Positions 36,001-45,830 of a stretch of 64,000 bases of DNA are shown piece by piece. Under the pieces are notes generated by a model, which was not told the DNA's origin, did no database searches, and saw only the letters and a list, made by a program, of their open reading frames with translations. How positions within the stretch are numbered: position 1 is the first letter of the stretch; each line of letters starts with the position of its first letter. The position numbers were made by a program, and so were the translations under genes. The stretch spans positions 1 through 64,000 of the forward strand of contig NZ_FOGE01000009.1 in NCBI RefSeq assembly GCF_900111125.1. Reading direction: 5' to 3'. Source of the DNA: Sphingobium sp. YR768 (GTDB taxonomy: Bacteria > Pseudomonadota > Alphaproteobacteria > Sphingomonadales > Sphingomonadaceae).

Positions 36001-36461
36001 TTGAAGACGCTACGAAATTCACGACGCAGGCGCCCCCGGCCGATCGCGCGGACGACGCCGAACTGCTGGTGTCGCTGATCAGCGCGGAGATTTTCGCCAC
36101 CGCGTCCAGCGCGCAGGCGGAAGGATTTTTCACATCGGTCGGCCACCGACTCGCGGCCATCGTCGCGATGGACGATGTCCATGACCTCCATGGGCTGACG
36201 ACGCGGATCAATGCGCTGTGGCAGGCGTTGGGCTGGGGCGAGGTGTGGATGGACGTGCAGGGCAATGGCATAGTGGTGCATCATCACGGGCTGCCGCGCG
36301 GGTGGAATACCGATGCCAGCGGGCATTGGCCGGTCGTCTTGCGCACCCTGCTGACCAGCGCCTATGATCGCTGGTTCCGGGTGCTGGGCAGCGGCAACAG
36401 CCTGCGCACCACCGTGCTGCGCGCATCGGAGGAGGCGTTGGAACTATATCATGGGGTTTGA
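35997..36461 (+). CDS. bcsD: Cellulose synthase subunit D
   Basis: A 154-residue soluble protein matching BcsD/AcsD in length, position and the conserved C-terminal region (L-R-T-L-L-T-S-A-Y-D-R-W-F then R-A-S-E-E-A-L-E-L). In Komagataeibacter AcsD forms octameric rings in the periplasm through which glucan chains pass to form ribbons. No signal peptide is visible, as also in that homologue. bcsD marks a type I cellulose operon. Both ends overlap neighbours: ATGA with bcsC, and about ten bases with bcsZ, so it is deep in a coupled operon. Confidence 0.88.
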   Translation: MIEDATKFTTQAPPADRADDAELLVSLISAEIFATASSAQAEGFFTSVGHRLAAIVAMDDVHDLHGLTTRINALWQALGWGEVWMDVQGNGIVVHHHGLPRGWNTDASGHWPVVLRTLLTSAYDRWFRVLGSGNSLRTTVLRASEEALELYHGV

Positions 36462-37524
36462 CCGGCGCACCCTGCTGATCGGCATGGGACTGACTTTGGC
36501 GACAGCCTGCGCCCGCGCGGAAAAGCGGGGCGAAAACCGGACGGAGAAGCAGAGCGGCAGCCGGTCGGCCAGGCCGATCGAAAAGCGGAGGGAAACGGCG
36601 GTGACCGGCGGCGTCGACTGGCCCAGTTTCAAGGCGTCCTTCCTGGACCCCATCGGGCGCGTGGTCGACAATGGCAATGGCGGCGTCAGCCATAGCGAAG
36701 GGCAGAGCTATGGCCTGCTGCTGGCGGTGTGGAATGACGATCAGCCCGTATTCGACACGCTATGGAAATGGACGGAAAGCACGCTGGCGCATCAGGATAT
36801 GGCGCTGTTTTCCTGGCGCTATGATCCGCGTGCCGCGATCCCGGTGAACGATCCCAACAATGCCACCGACGGTGACATCGCCATCGCCTGGGCATTGGCG
36901 CAGGCGGCGCGCAAATGGCGCAACCCCGCTTATGCGCAGCGATCGAGCGCGATCCGGCAAGCGATCCGGTCCAGACTGGTAATCGAGCGGTTCGGGCGGC
37001 AATTGCTGTTGCCCGGCCTCAACGGCTTTAATGGCGAGCCCAATGCCACGCTGAACCCATCCTATTATCTGTGGCCCGCGCTGGACGCCTTCCGCGATCT
37101 GGACGGGGACGCAGCCTGGGGCAAGATCATCGGCGATGGCGAGGCGCTGATGGAAAAGGCGCGGTTCGGGCCGCTGGCGCTGCCGACCGACTGGATCGAC
37201 GTGACCGGCCATGACAGCGTGATGCCCGCCGCCGGGCGCCCTGCCCGCTTCGGCTTCGACGCGATCCGCGTGCCGCTCTATGCGCAGGCCGGGCGGCGGA
37301 CCGAACTGGTCGCGCCGATCCGGCAATATTGGCAGGGCTATACCGGCAATCACCAGCCGATCCCGGCCTGGGTCGACGTGCAATCGGGCGAAGTCGCCCC
37401 CTATGCCCTGTCCGCCGGTGGCGCGGCGATCGCGGCGAACATATTGGGCGGCAGCGCGCCGGACCGGCTGTCGACAGACTATTTCGCCGCCTCGCTCCAG
37501 ATGCTGGCGGCGCATCTGAAATAG
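36451..37524 (+). CDS. bcsZ: Periplasmic GH8 endoglucanase BcsZ
   Basis: A 357-residue beta-1,4-glucanase of family GH8 that trims nascent cellulose. The N-terminus is an export signal with R-R-T-L-L (Tat-like) ending T-A-C-A-R-A; a lipobox reading is weak. The catalytic domain shows the general acid Glu83 in S-H-S-E-G-Q-S-Y-G and the Asp pair D140-G-D-I-A-I-A-W-A-L around the base, plus D-S-V-M-P and R-F-G-F-D-A-I-R-V-P-L-Y, all typical of GH8. The ATG at 36451 lies inside the end of bcsD. An Arg/Lys/Glu-rich linker (about 22-50) separates signal and domain. It closes the operon; no clear terminator follows before the repeats. Confidence 0.94.
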   Translation: MGFDRRTLLIGMGLTLATACARAEKRGENRTEKQSGSRSARPIEKRRETAVTGGVDWPSFKASFLDPIGRVVDNGNGGVSHSEGQSYGLLLAVWNDDQPVFDTLWKWTESTLAHQDMALFSWRYDPRAAIPVNDPNNATDGDIAIAWALAQAARKWRNPAYAQRSSAIRQAIRSRLVIERFGRQLLLPGLNGFNGEPNATLNPSYYLWPALDAFRDLDGDAAWGKIIGDGEALMEKARFGPLALPTDWIDVTGHDSVMPAAGRPARFGFDAIRVPLYAQAGRRTELVAPIRQYWQGYTGNHQPIPAWVDVQSGEVAPYALSAGGAAIAANILGGSAPDRLSTDYFAASLQMLAAHLK

Positions 37525-37583
37525 AGTGACGGGATAAAGAGCACTTGGCAAAGCGCCCTTGCTATATCCTGTTTTAACCTGAT

Positions 37584-37699
37584 CCGTTCGGGCTGAGCCT
37601 GTCGAAGCCCCGTTCTGTTCTTAAAGAAGTAGGGTCCCCTTCGACTGCCCGCCTGCGGCAGGCGCCCAGGACAGGCTTCGACAGGCTCAGGGCGAACGG
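37584..37699. repeat. Two-armed dispersed repeat, copy 1 (CCGTTCGGGCTGAGCC family)
   Basis: Left arm 37584-37608 (CCGTTCGGGCTGAGCCTGTC...) and right arm 37676-37699 (CTTCGACAGGCTCAGGGCG...) are near-perfect reverse complements with two mismatches. Between them lies an inner hairpin CGCCTGC-G-GCAGGCG. The same arms recur at 59295-59374 and a lone arm at 21451. Confidence 0.85.
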
Positions 37700-37757
37700 G
37701 GTTAAGTGCTTACAATATAATGTAATACCAGAATGCGATGATGCTGCCCCACAAGGC

Positions 37758-37830
37758 AGTTCCCCGGCGAACGCCGGGGTCCAGTTCTGAGCGCGGAACT
37801 GGGCCCCGGCCTTCGCCGGGGAGCAACTGG
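37758..37830. repeat. Dispersed palindromic repeat (GTTCCCCGGCGAACGCCGGG family)
   Basis: Two halves, each a small hairpin (TCCCCGGCGAACGCCGGGG and CCCCGGCCTTCGCCGGGG), face each other with GAACTGG/CCAGTTC flanks, giving a larger palindrome. No other copy is present in the window, but the compound-hairpin structure is typical of dispersed intergenic repeats of sphingomonads. Confidence 0.7.
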
Positions 37831-37905
37831 CTATAGGTTCCTGTCAAGGCAACTTGGTATAAGATGCACTGAAATGGCCTGTTTCGCACATTTCCAAACA
37901 GGCCC

Positions 37906-40900
37906 TCAGTTCGGCCGGTCCGTTCCGTCGAACCATGACGTGGGCGCCTTGCTGGCGGCGGGCCAGACTTCGTCCAGCGTGGCCGGGTCGTAGATCCGGC
38001 CATTCTTCATGACGGCGCCGATCTTCATGGCGTTGGCGATATCGGGGCGCGGGTCGGCGTCCAGGATCAGTAGGTCGGCGAACTTGCCCGGCTCCAGACT
38101 GCCGACATCGTCGCTATGGCCGATCACCTCGGCCGAACCGATGGTCGCGGCGCGCAGCACCTCCATCGGGGTTGCGCCGCCGGCCGCAAAGGCCTGCATT
38201 TCCCACTGATAGCCCAGCCCCTGCATTTCGCCATGGCTGCCGATGCCGACGAGGCCACCGGCGCGCTGGATCGCCAGCGCATCGGCGGCGATCAGTTGCC
38301 AGCTTTGCGCTTCGGGCGGCATCCAGTGGCGATTGCGCAATTTCTCGCTGACGATGCCGGACGGTACGAAATGGCGGAATTTGGGATCGTCCTGCGGCCG
38401 TTTGTTGATGATGAAATCGAACAGGGCCGGGGTCGTGCCATAAGCGACCGAGATGGTCGGCGTATAGCTGGTGCGGCTCTGCGCGAAGAGGCGAACGATG
38501 TCGTCGCGCAGGGGCGAGACGGGGATGGCATGTTCGTTGCCGGAAAAGCCGTCGATCGCGTGGGTGAGGTTCAGCACCATGTCGCTGGCGCCCTCCGTCG
38601 TGGGCATCATGCCCAGTTCCTTCGCCGCTTCGACCATATATTGCCGCTGGGCGCGGTCGCCGATCATGTAGCTTTTGATGTTCCGCGTGCGATAATGGTC
38701 GCGATAGCGGGTGAGGATATCGACCGCATCCTGCTTGCTGCGGATTTCGGCGTTCACGAAGACGCCGGGGCCGGTCGACCAGGCGCGCGGGCCCCGCATC
38801 ATGCCGGCGTCGATCATGTCCTGATAGGCGAAGACATCGGTGGTGAAGGGCTGGACATCGAGCGCGGAGGTGACGCCGAAGGCCAGATTGGCGGCGAAAT
38901 CCCAATGCCCCTTATCCTGAATGCCGCGCCGGATTTCGAACCAATGGGCATGGGTATCGACAAAGCCGGGGACGATATATTTGCCGCTGACGTCGCGGAC
39001 GCTGGCCCCGGCGGGGACGGTAAGTGATCCGGCCGGGCCGACCGCGACGATGCGATTGTCGGTGATCAATATGTCGGCATTGGCGATAGCGTCCTGCCCG
39101 CCCGCCATCGGCATAACGGTCGCGCCGCGCAGAACGATGCTGCCTTTGGGGACATCGCGCGGCAGATCGACCGGGAGGGCGAAGCTCTGCGCGGTCGCCT
39201 CTCCATTGCCGGATAGCGCCTGCGCGGTCGGCAGGCGGCGGAAGGTCGAGCCGACCGACCAGGTGACGGTGGCGCCCTTGTCCGCCCAGTCGGTGAAGTC
39301 CGCGCCGATCCGGGTCAGCCGGTTGCGCGCGACGCTGGCGGCGTTGAGATCGATCGTCGGCGGCTCGCTGCCATTGGCGGGCGGCACGTCGATCAGGTAG
39401 ATTTGCGCGAAGGATTTGACGAGCGCGTGGCGGCCATCGGGGCTGAGGCGCACTTCGTCCACAGGGGCGGGTCCGGGGAAATATTGGCCAAGACCCGGCG
39501 CCACGACGCGCAGTTCCAACTGCGGATCGCCGCCCGCCAGCGGCACCGAACTGACGCCCGCGCCACTGTAGAAGAGCAGGCGGCCATCCTGCGCGAAATG
39601 CGGCAGGCGCGCGCCGGTGGCGTGGGTGATCAGCCGGGCGGGGCCACCCTGCGCCGACAAGGCGATAATGTCGGTCGGGCGGGAGGGATCGATTTCCGAT
39701 ATGGTGCGCAGCCGGTCATAATGATTGGCGCGAAGGGCGACGATTCCCCTGCCGTCGGGCGTAAAGACCGGCTGGGTGTAGAAGGCCGGGAATTGCGTCA
39801 GCCTGCGCGGCTTGCCGCCGGTTGACGGGATGGTCCAGACATGGCCGCCTTCGGTTGCGGTCCAGCTGACATAGACGATAGTCTTGCCGTCGGGCGACCA
39901 GCCGGGCTGGAAGGCATCGTCGGCGACGATCTTCCGCGGCTTTGCGCCGGGGGCGAGGCTCTGGACATAGAGGCCGCCCAGGGCGGTGAAGGCGACGCTC
40001 TTTCCATCGGGCGACTGGCGCGGGGCCTGTATCACGCGGACGCGGACCGGCCCTTCTTCCTCTTTCTGGTGGACGCGGGTCAGCGGACCGAGGCCGAGTT
40101 TGACCGGCGCGGTGAAGGGAATGTCGGTGCGGGCGCCACTGGCGATGTCCAGCCGTTGCAGCTTGCCGCCGACGCTCATCAACAGCGCCTTGTCACCGGG
40201 CATGAAGCTGAAGCGGGGGAGAAGATCGGCATAATAGCCGCCATCCTGCCCGTCCCGGTCGATCGGGAAGGCGATCCATCTGTCCTCGCCCGTCTCCAGA
40301 TTGCGCAGGCGCAGCCCGTCCTTCATGCCGTCGCGGCTGGCATAGACGAGCAACCTGCCATCATGCGACAGGGCCGGACGCATGGCGCCACCGGCCGACT
40401 GGATGATCACCTCTTCCTGCCCGGTCTTCAGGTCACGGCGGGCGATCGACCAGTTGGGCAGGTCATTTTCGGTCCAGGTATGGCCGCGCTTGGTGGCATA
40501 ATAGAGGGTGCGACCGTCCGGCGCGGCGACCGCGCCCATGGCGTTCAGCTTCGCATCCCAATTGTCGGGAGAACCGGCTTTCGTGATCTGGATGCCGCTG
40601 CCGCCATCCTTGTCGTATAGGAAGAGTTCGAACGCCAGGATCGAATGGACTGTGCGGGACACGGTGACGAAACGGCCATCGGCCGACCATGCGGGCGAGC
40701 TGTAGATGGCGACGCTGCTGTCATGGGACAATTGTTTGAGCCCGGTGCCGTCGACATTGGCGAGCCAGAGGTTAGTGACGCCCGACCGGTCGGAGATGAA
40801 GGCGAATTGCCTGCCATCGGGCGAAAAGACCGGGTTGCGTTCAAAGGCCATGCCGGTGAGCAGCGGACGGGCGGTGCCGCCGGTCGCGTCCAGCGCATAG

Positions 40901-41091
40901 ATATCGCCCAGAAGGTCGAACAGGATCGTCTTGCCGTCCGGCGCCATGTCCGGCTGCATCCAGGTGCCCTCCTGCGCATCATAGGCGAGCATGCGGGTCG
41001 GCTGGAGGCTGAGTGCGTCCTTCTCCTGCGCATGAGCCATGGGTGCGGCGACGAGGGCGGCGCCCAGCAGGAGGGAGGCGGCAAAACGCAT
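37906..41091 (-). CDS. Exported amidohydrolase with N-terminal WD40-like propeller
   Basis: A 1061-residue protein. A signal peptide (about 1-22, ending A-H-A-Q) is followed by a long region of repeated PD40/TolB-type blades (about 30-640) with patterns such as W-S-P-D-G-K and F-S-P-D-G-R. The C-terminal 400 residues are an amidohydrolase metal-dependent barrel: V-D-T-H-A-H-W for the first metal site, and I-G-S-H-G-E-M and L-E-P-G-K-F-A-D-L-L-I-L-D-A-D-P near the end. Imidazolonepropionase-related exported enzymes of this build are common in sphingomonads and are thought to cleave dipeptide-like or amide substrates. It follows a TonB-receptor gene by 83 bp with a terminator-like hairpin between. 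The start at 41091 is set by the signal peptide. Substrate unknown. Confidence 0.88.
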   Translation of the reverse strand: MRFAASLLLGAALVAAPMAHAQEKDALSLQPTRMLAYDAQEGTWMQPDMAPDGKTILFDLLGDIYALDATGGTARPLLTGMAFERNPVFSPDGRQFAFISDRSGVTNLWLANVDGTGLKQLSHDSSVAIYSSPAWSADGRFVTVSRTVHSILAFELFLYDKDGGSGIQITKAGSPDNWDAKLNAMGAVAAPDGRTLYYATKRGHTWTENDLPNWSIARRDLKTGQEEVIIQSAGGAMRPALSHDGRLLVYASRDGMKDGLRLRNLETGEDRWIAFPIDRDGQDGGYYADLLPRFSFMPGDKALLMSVGGKLQRLDIASGARTDIPFTAPVKLGLGPLTRVHQKEEEGPVRVRVIQAPRQSPDGKSVAFTALGGLYVQSLAPGAKPRKIVADDAFQPGWSPDGKTIVYVSWTATEGGHVWTIPSTGGKPRRLTQFPAFYTQPVFTPDGRGIVALRANHYDRLRTISEIDPSRPTDIIALSAQGGPARLITHATGARLPHFAQDGRLLFYSGAGVSSVPLAGGDPQLELRVVAPGLGQYFPGPAPVDEVRLSPDGRHALVKSFAQIYLIDVPPANGSEPPTIDLNAASVARNRLTRIGADFTDWADKGATVTWSVGSTFRRLPTAQALSGNGEATAQSFALPVDLPRDVPKGSIVLRGATVMPMAGGQDAIANADILITDNRIVAVGPAGSLTVPAGASVRDVSGKYIVPGFVDTHAHWFEIRRGIQDKGHWDFAANLAFGVTSALDVQPFTTDVFAYQDMIDAGMMRGPRAWSTGPGVFVNAEIRSKQDAVDILTRYRDHYRTRNIKSYMIGDRAQRQYMVEAAKELGMMPTTEGASDMVLNLTHAIDGFSGNEHAIPVSPLRDDIVRLFAQSRTSYTPTISVAYGTTPALFDFIINKRPQDDPKFRHFVPSGIVSEKLRNRHWMPPEAQSWQLIAADALAIQRAGGLVGIGSHGEMQGLGYQWEMQAFAAGGATPMEVLRAATIGSAEVIGHSDDVGSLEPGKFADLLILDADPRPDIANAMKIGAVMKNGRIYDPATLDEVWPAASKAPTSWFDGTDRPN

Positions 41092-41129
41092 GGCGGCCTT
41101 TCTGGCAGTTATGGGATGCAAAGAAAATG

Positions 41130-41159
41130 GGGCCGCCCTCCCCACCGGAAAGGCGGCCC
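41130..41159 (-). terminator. Hairpin with T-rich tail between receptor and amidohydrolase genes
   Basis: An 8-bp perfect GC stem (GGGCCGCC / GGCGGCCC, 14-nt loop), followed on the minus strand by CATTTTCTTT. It lies 15 bp after the receptor stop and could terminate it, or lower expression of the downstream amidohydrolase. Confidence 0.65.
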
Positions 41160-41173
41160 GATGATGCGACCTC

Positions 41174-43417
41174 TTAGAGGCTCCAGTCGAAGCGCAGGCC
41201 GAGCGTGCGGGGACGGATGATCGACCCCTGCGGCAGCGGCGAGGCATCATTGGCGAAGGGCGCGTTCAGGATGCCGAACTTGTCGAAGACATTGTTGGCG
41301 AAGGCCATCAGGCGGATCTTCTCACCCACGCCGATCGAGGCGCGCAGATCGAACATGTTGAAGTCCCCGCGCCGCGACACATCGTCGAAGCTGGTCGGCG
41401 CCGACGACAGGTAACGATGCGCGATGTCGAAGGTCGGTGCGCCGGACACATCGTTGAGGGTCAGCGTCAGATTATTGGCGACCGACCATTTGGACGAACC
41501 GGGTAGCACCGTGCCCTTAGGATAACCGCCCAGCCCGGCCGCGTCGAACGGATAGGGCAGGAATTCGGTGATCTTGGCATCCTGCCAGGTCACATTGCTG
41601 GAGAAGCGGACCATCCTGTTCACATTGACCGTGCCGGAAAATTCGACGCCGTTGATGCGCGCGCCACCGGCATTGACGACATAGCTGTAGTAGGAGGGCG
41701 CCGGGCCGAACAGGCGGGCCTGGATATTGTTCCAGTAGATGCGGAAGCCGGTGAGGTCGATGGCGAAGCGGCCGTCGGGCGTCTGCGTCTTCACGCCGGC
41801 TTCGTAATTCTTGACCTTGTCGCTTTCATAGGATTCCGGAATGCTTTCCAGCAGGCCGGCATTGGGGTTGATGCCGCCGACGCGATAGCCCTGCGAATAG
41901 GTGGCATAGACCATGACGTCCTTCGACGGGCGCCAGGCGACGGTCGCCTTGGGCAGGAAGCCATCTTCCTTCTGGTTGACGCTGCCGCTGCTGTCGGTCG
42001 GCGTATAGCCGCCTTCATAGCCGCCCAGTGCGCCGGCCTGATTGAGGACGTCCGCCTTGGCCGTGGTGTTGTAATAGCGGCCGCCGACGGTGATTTCGAA
42101 CTGTTCCACCGGCTTGAAGGAGAGTTCGCCGAACACGCCGAAATCCTCGTTCGTGCTCTTGGTCTGATAGCCATAGAGGCGGTCGCCCGGCGTCAGCTGC
42201 GCGCCGGAATAGCCGCCGAACAGATCGGGATGGGCGTTGATATAGGCTTCGGCGCCCGACTGGAAAATCTGGTCGTAGCTGTTCTTCTTCGCCTGCATAT
42301 AGCTGACGCCGACCAGCCATTTGAACGGGCCTTCTCCGGCCGACGCCAGACGGGCTTCGACCGTCTTGATCAGCGCGTCCGCCTCGCCCAGCGAATAGGC
42401 GGCCTCGTCCCCGGTGGTGACGCCGGTCACATAGGCATAGGGATAGGAGAAGACGGTGGTGTTGGTCTTCTTCGTGATCGAGCCCAGCGCGGTGAAATTG
42501 GCGACATCGCCGATTTCCTGATCGAAGCGCAGGCTGTTCATCCAGAAGTCGGTCTTCTGGCTTTCGGCGCGGGGCACGTCGCGGATATAGGGGTTTTTGA
42601 GGTCAAGATAGGTCTGGTCGTCCAGCTTGCTGTCCTGATAGCTGGACAGATAGGTGACCTTCGTCGTTTCCCCCAGATGCGCGACGATCGAGCCGCGCAG
42701 GCCGCGCGTGCGATAATCGTTCGAGCCGTTCACGCCGATGCCCGGATTGTCGAGATAGCCCGCATCCGACCGTTGCAGGGCGACGAGGCGCACGGCCAGC
42801 TGATCTTCCACCAGCGGGATGTTGATCATCGCCTTGGCGGCGTAATTGAGTTCGCCGCTGGCATTTTTGGTCGTGCCGACGATGCCGGACGCCGCAGCAT
42901 CGATCTTGCTGGCGTCGGCGACATTGGCGACATAGTTGACGAGGCCGCCGAGAGTCGAGGAGCCGAACAGCGTGCCCTGCGGACCGCGCAGCACTTCGAC
43001 GCGCTGAAGGTCGAACGTGTCGACGTCCGGGATGCCGATCGGGAAGCCGGGTTCGACCACCGGCACTTCATTGAGATAATAGCCGACCGTGGTCTGGCCC
43101 TGTTCATGATAGGTGGTGGCGGCGACGCCGCGGATCACGACTTCGGAAATGCCGGGCTGATAATCGTTGAAGACGACGCCGGGCAGCCGGGTGATATAAT
43201 CCGACAGGCTGTTGGCGTTCATCTTCTTGAGCTGTTCGCCAGTGACGGCGCTGATCGGCATCGCGACCTGACGAATATCCTCGTCGCGCTTGCCAGCGGT
43301 GACGATGATGGTTTCGCTTTCGTCAGCCGGGGCCTGTGCCATGGCCGGGGCGGAGAACAGGGTCGCCGCCGCCAGCGCGGCGAGACTGACCGACTTTACA
43401 TGCGTAATCGTCTTCAT
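41174..43417 (-). CDS. TonB-dependent outer-membrane receptor
   Basis: A 747-residue receptor with signal peptide (about 1-28, ending A-M-A-Q), a TonB-box-like I-I-V-T-A, a plug domain with V-I-R-G-V-A-A and V-E-V-L-R-G-P-Q-G-T-L-F-G-S-S-T-L-G-G, and a barrel ending in a terminal aromatic-leucine strand (L-R-F-D-W-S-L). The plug resembles the large sphingomonad group that sits beside hydrolases and imports plant-derived or aromatic compounds rather than iron chelates. Two amidohydrolase genes flank it on the same strand, which suggests an amide or peptide-like substrate. It starts a unit 60 bp downstream of the YtcJ-like gene. Confidence 0.9.
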   Translation of the reverse strand: MKTITHVKSVSLAALAAATLFSAPAMAQAPADESETIIVTAGKRDEDIRQVAMPISAVTGEQLKKMNANSLSDYITRLPGVVFNDYQPGISEVVIRGVAATTYHEQGQTTVGYYLNEVPVVEPGFPIGIPDVDTFDLQRVEVLRGPQGTLFGSSTLGGLVNYVANVADASKIDAAASGIVGTTKNASGELNYAAKAMINIPLVEDQLAVRLVALQRSDAGYLDNPGIGVNGSNDYRTRGLRGSIVAHLGETTKVTYLSSYQDSKLDDQTYLDLKNPYIRDVPRAESQKTDFWMNSLRFDQEIGDVANFTALGSITKKTNTTVFSYPYAYVTGVTTGDEAAYSLGEADALIKTVEARLASAGEGPFKWLVGVSYMQAKKNSYDQIFQSGAEAYINAHPDLFGGYSGAQLTPGDRLYGYQTKSTNEDFGVFGELSFKPVEQFEITVGGRYYNTTAKADVLNQAGALGGYEGGYTPTDSSGSVNQKEDGFLPKATVAWRPSKDVMVYATYSQGYRVGGINPNAGLLESIPESYESDKVKNYEAGVKTQTPDGRFAIDLTGFRIYWNNIQARLFGPAPSYYSYVVNAGGARINGVEFSGTVNVNRMVRFSSNVTWQDAKITEFLPYPFDAAGLGGYPKGTVLPGSSKWSVANNLTLTLNDVSGAPTFDIAHRYLSSAPTSFDDVSRRGDFNMFDLRASIGVGEKIRLMAFANNVFDKFGILNAPFANDASPLPQGSIIRPRTLGLRFDWSL

Positions 43418-43476
43418 TGGACTTCCCCTTCGAAAAGGAAGGACGCCGTTTTCGGTCGCCCTTCCGAAAATTCACC

Positions 43477-45147
43477 TCATGCGCTGAACCGTTCCACGCC
43501 GTTGACGATGGTCTTCAGCACCTTCGTCGCGCCGGTCTTTGCCGGGTCGATCGCGAACAGATTGGCGTCCATCACCACGAAATCGGCCAGCATCCCCGGC
43601 GCGATCCGGCCGACCCGGTCGTCCTGAAAACCGGCAAAGGCATTGGTCGCAGTATAGGCGTGCAGCGCCTGCGCCATGGTCAGCTTCTGTTCGGGCAGCC
43701 AGCCGCCCGGATTGGCGCCGTCGATCGTCTGGCGCAGCACGGCGGCGGCCACGCCGGTCAACGGATCGAGCGGGGCCACCGGCCAGTCGGACCCGAAGGC
43801 GACCTTGGCCCCGGCGTCGAGCAGCGATTTGAACGCATAGGTGCCCTTCAGCCGTTCGGCGCCCACGCGCTGGATCGCCCAGCGGCCGTCATCGATCGCA
43901 TGATAGGGCTGCATCGAGGCGATGACCTGCTGTTTGGCGAAGCGCGGGATCGCGCTGGGCGCCAGATGCTGGGCATGTTCGATGCGGAAGCGGCGATCGC
44001 GCGCGCCGTTTTTCGCGGCGGCGGCAGCGAAGATATCCAGCGCTTCGTCATTCGCCTTGTCGCCGATGGCATGGATGGTGATCTGAAGGCCGGCCGCGTC
44101 GGCATCATTTGTCCATTGCTGGACGTCTGCTTGTCTGTGGATCGGCATGCCCGAATTGGCCGGCGCGTCGTCATAGGGGCGATAGAACATGGCCGTGCGC
44201 GAGCCCAGCGAGCCGTCATATTGCAGTTTCAGCCCGCCCCAGCGCACCCAGTCGTCGCCGCGTCCCTCGGCATCGACCAGCGCCTTCACCTTCGCCCAGT
44301 CTTGCAGGGGCAGGAAGGAATAGAAGCGCATGTCCGTCTCGCCCTTGGCGCGCAGGCGGCGCAACGCGGCATGAGTATTCCAGTCCAGTTCGGTGGTGTG
44401 GACCTGAGTCACGCCCTTCGACAGGCCATGGGCGATGCCCTTGCGCACCGCAGCTTCGCGATCGGCGTCGGTCAGCGGGGGGATGGCGCGCTTGACCAGA
44501 TCCATCGCCGCGTCCTTCAGGATGCCGGTGGGATTGCCATCCTTGTCGCGCACGATCACGCCGCCCGGCACATCGGGGGTGTTGCGATCGATACCGGCCA
44601 GCTTGAGCGCCAGCGAGTTGAGCGCCAGCATATGGAGGTCGAGCCGCTGGACCGCGACCGGCGTGTCGGGCGTCACCGGGTCCATCCAGCTGCGATCGGG
44701 CAGTTCGCCGCCCCATAGTTCCGCGTCCCAGCTTCCGCCCTGCACCCATTGGCCGGGTTTGAGCTGGCGTGCCGCTTCGCCGACGATACGGGCGAATTCC
44801 TGCGGGCTTTTCGCTTCGCGCAGATTGGGCTGGGTCAGGAGATCGGAGCCGATCAGGAAATGGGTGTGGCAATCGATGAAGCCGGGCATGACGAAGGCGC
44901 CGCCCAGATCGACGATGCGGGTGCCCTTGACCGCGTGCGCCTTGACCGCTGCGCTGCCCAGCGCCGCGATGCGACCATTCGCGATGCCGATGGCGGAGAG
45001 AGCCGGCGCCCCCTGCCCCGTCCAGACCAGCGCATTGACATAAGCGGTGTCGAGCGCCTGCCCCTTCGCCCAGCCGCGTGTCGACAGCAGCGCCAGTGCG
45101 ACGCTCCCCGCGCCCCCGGCCAGCAGATCGCGACGGCTGATGCTCAT
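43477..45147 (-). CDS. YtcJ-like metal-dependent amidohydrolase (Amidohydro_3)
   Basis: A 556-residue hydrolase of the Amidohydro_3 family, which includes N-substituted formamide deformylase. The N-terminus is a Tat signal ([12 protein letters not shown]) ending W-A-K-G. Metal-binding motifs are I-D-C-H-T-H-F early, [12 protein letters not shown] in the middle, R-I-E-H-A-Q-H, and G-S-D-W-P-V near residue 460. The family acts on C-N bonds of amides or imides; the substrate is unknown. Its ATG overlaps the stop of the PaiB-like gene (ATGA), so the two are translated together. Exported, which fits a periplasmic step after receptor-mediated uptake. Confidence 0.9.
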   Translation of the reverse strand: MSISRRDLLAGGAGSVALALLSTRGWAKGQALDTAYVNALVWTGQGAPALSAIGIANGRIAALGSAAVKAHAVKGTRIVDLGGAFVMPGFIDCHTHFLIGSDLLTQPNLREAKSPQEFARIVGEAARQLKPGQWVQGGSWDAELWGGELPDRSWMDPVTPDTPVAVQRLDLHMLALNSLALKLAGIDRNTPDVPGGVIVRDKDGNPTGILKDAAMDLVKRAIPPLTDADREAAVRKGIAHGLSKGVTQVHTTELDWNTHAALRRLRAKGETDMRFYSFLPLQDWAKVKALVDAEGRGDDWVRWGGLKLQYDGSLGSRTAMFYRPYDDAPANSGMPIHRQADVQQWTNDADAAGLQITIHAIGDKANDEALDIFAAAAAKNGARDRRFRIEHAQHLAPSAIPRFAKQQVIASMQPYHAIDDGRWAIQRVGAERLKGTYAFKSLLDAGAKVAFGSDWPVAPLDPLTGVAAAVLRQTIDGANPGGWLPEQKLTMAQALHAYTATNAFAGFQDDRVGRIAPGMLADFVVMDANLFAIDPAKTGATKVLKTIVNGVERFSA

Positions 45148-45758
45148 GCCTCTATCTCCTTTTCAAGGCGGTCTTCATTGTAGAGCCGCATCCAGTCGCG
45201 CAGCGGGCCATGGTCCATTCCACCGACAATCTCGTTGATGCCGGTGCGCGATTCGTCGCGGCCCAGCTTGAAGCGGCCATCGATCGCGCGGACATGCGCG
45301 CGGAAGGCGATGATGTGCGGCAGCATCTTGGGCAGCCGTTCTTCGGCATCGCTGACCTTCCACGGCGCGGCGCGGCCTGCCTCCATCCGGTCGGTCAGCC
45401 GCTCGATCGAGTCGCGCGTTTCGTCGGGCACGAAGCTGACATCGACGGGGATCGACGCCATGGCATAGTTCCAGGTCGGCACCCAGACGGGATTGCCGAG
45501 CAGTTCGGGTGAGATATAGCCCTGTGGCCCGTTGACCAGGATGAGCGCGGAGGGCTGGGCGCGGAGCAGAGCGACCTGCGGGTTGGAGAGGGCCATATGG
45601 CCGAACAGCGCGACCAGCGATCCGTCGGCATCGCATTCCGCCAGCAGCGGCAGCGGACTGGCGCCGAAGCCGGATGCGCCCGCCGACACCAGCCAGCAAA
45701 GCGGGTATTGATCGATCAGGGCGACAACATCGTCGGAGTCACGCGGCGGATATTTCAT
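45144..45758 (-). CDS. FMN-binding PaiB-like protein
   Basis: A 204-residue protein of the PaiB family (split-barrel FMN-binding fold, named after a Bacillus negative regulator of sporulation and degradative enzymes). Typical segments are Y-P-L-C-W-L-V-S near the start, L-F-G-H-M-A-L-S-N-P-Q, G-P-Q-G-Y-I-S-P and V-P-T-W-N-Y in the first half, then K-M-L-P-H-I-I-A-F-R and the C-terminal W-M helix. I choose the ATG at 45758 (M-K-Y-P-P), which matches the family N-terminus. It lies 72 bp after the MocR gene and overlaps the YtcJ-like gene. PaiB-type proteins may be flavin reductases or pyridoxal-phosphate related; a direct regulatory role is not proven for most. Confidence 0.88.
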   Translation of the reverse strand: MKYPPRDSDDVVALIDQYPLCWLVSAGASGFGASPLPLLAECDADGSLVALFGHMALSNPQVALLRAQPSALILVNGPQGYISPELLGNPVWVPTWNYAMASIPVDVSFVPDETRDSIERLTDRMEAGRAAPWKVSDAEERLPKMLPHIIAFRAHVRAIDGRFKLGRDESRTGINEIVGGMDHGPLRDWMRLYNEDRLEKEIEA

Positions 45759-45830
45759 GCGTGCGACAATGAGTCGCAATGGACCCGCCGGAAACATCCA
45801 ATTCCCTAAAGCGGAGGGGTCCAAGCATTT

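Larger units (their letters stand above)
37525..37905. other. Intergenic region filled with palindromic repeats
   Basis: About 380 bp between the converging cellulose operon and the amidohydrolase gene. Most of it is taken by two unrelated dispersed repeats (37584-37699 and 37758-37830). No gene is supported; the short minus-strand frame over the second repeat is only a translation of it. These hairpins may serve as transcription terminators for both sides. Confidence 0.55.
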
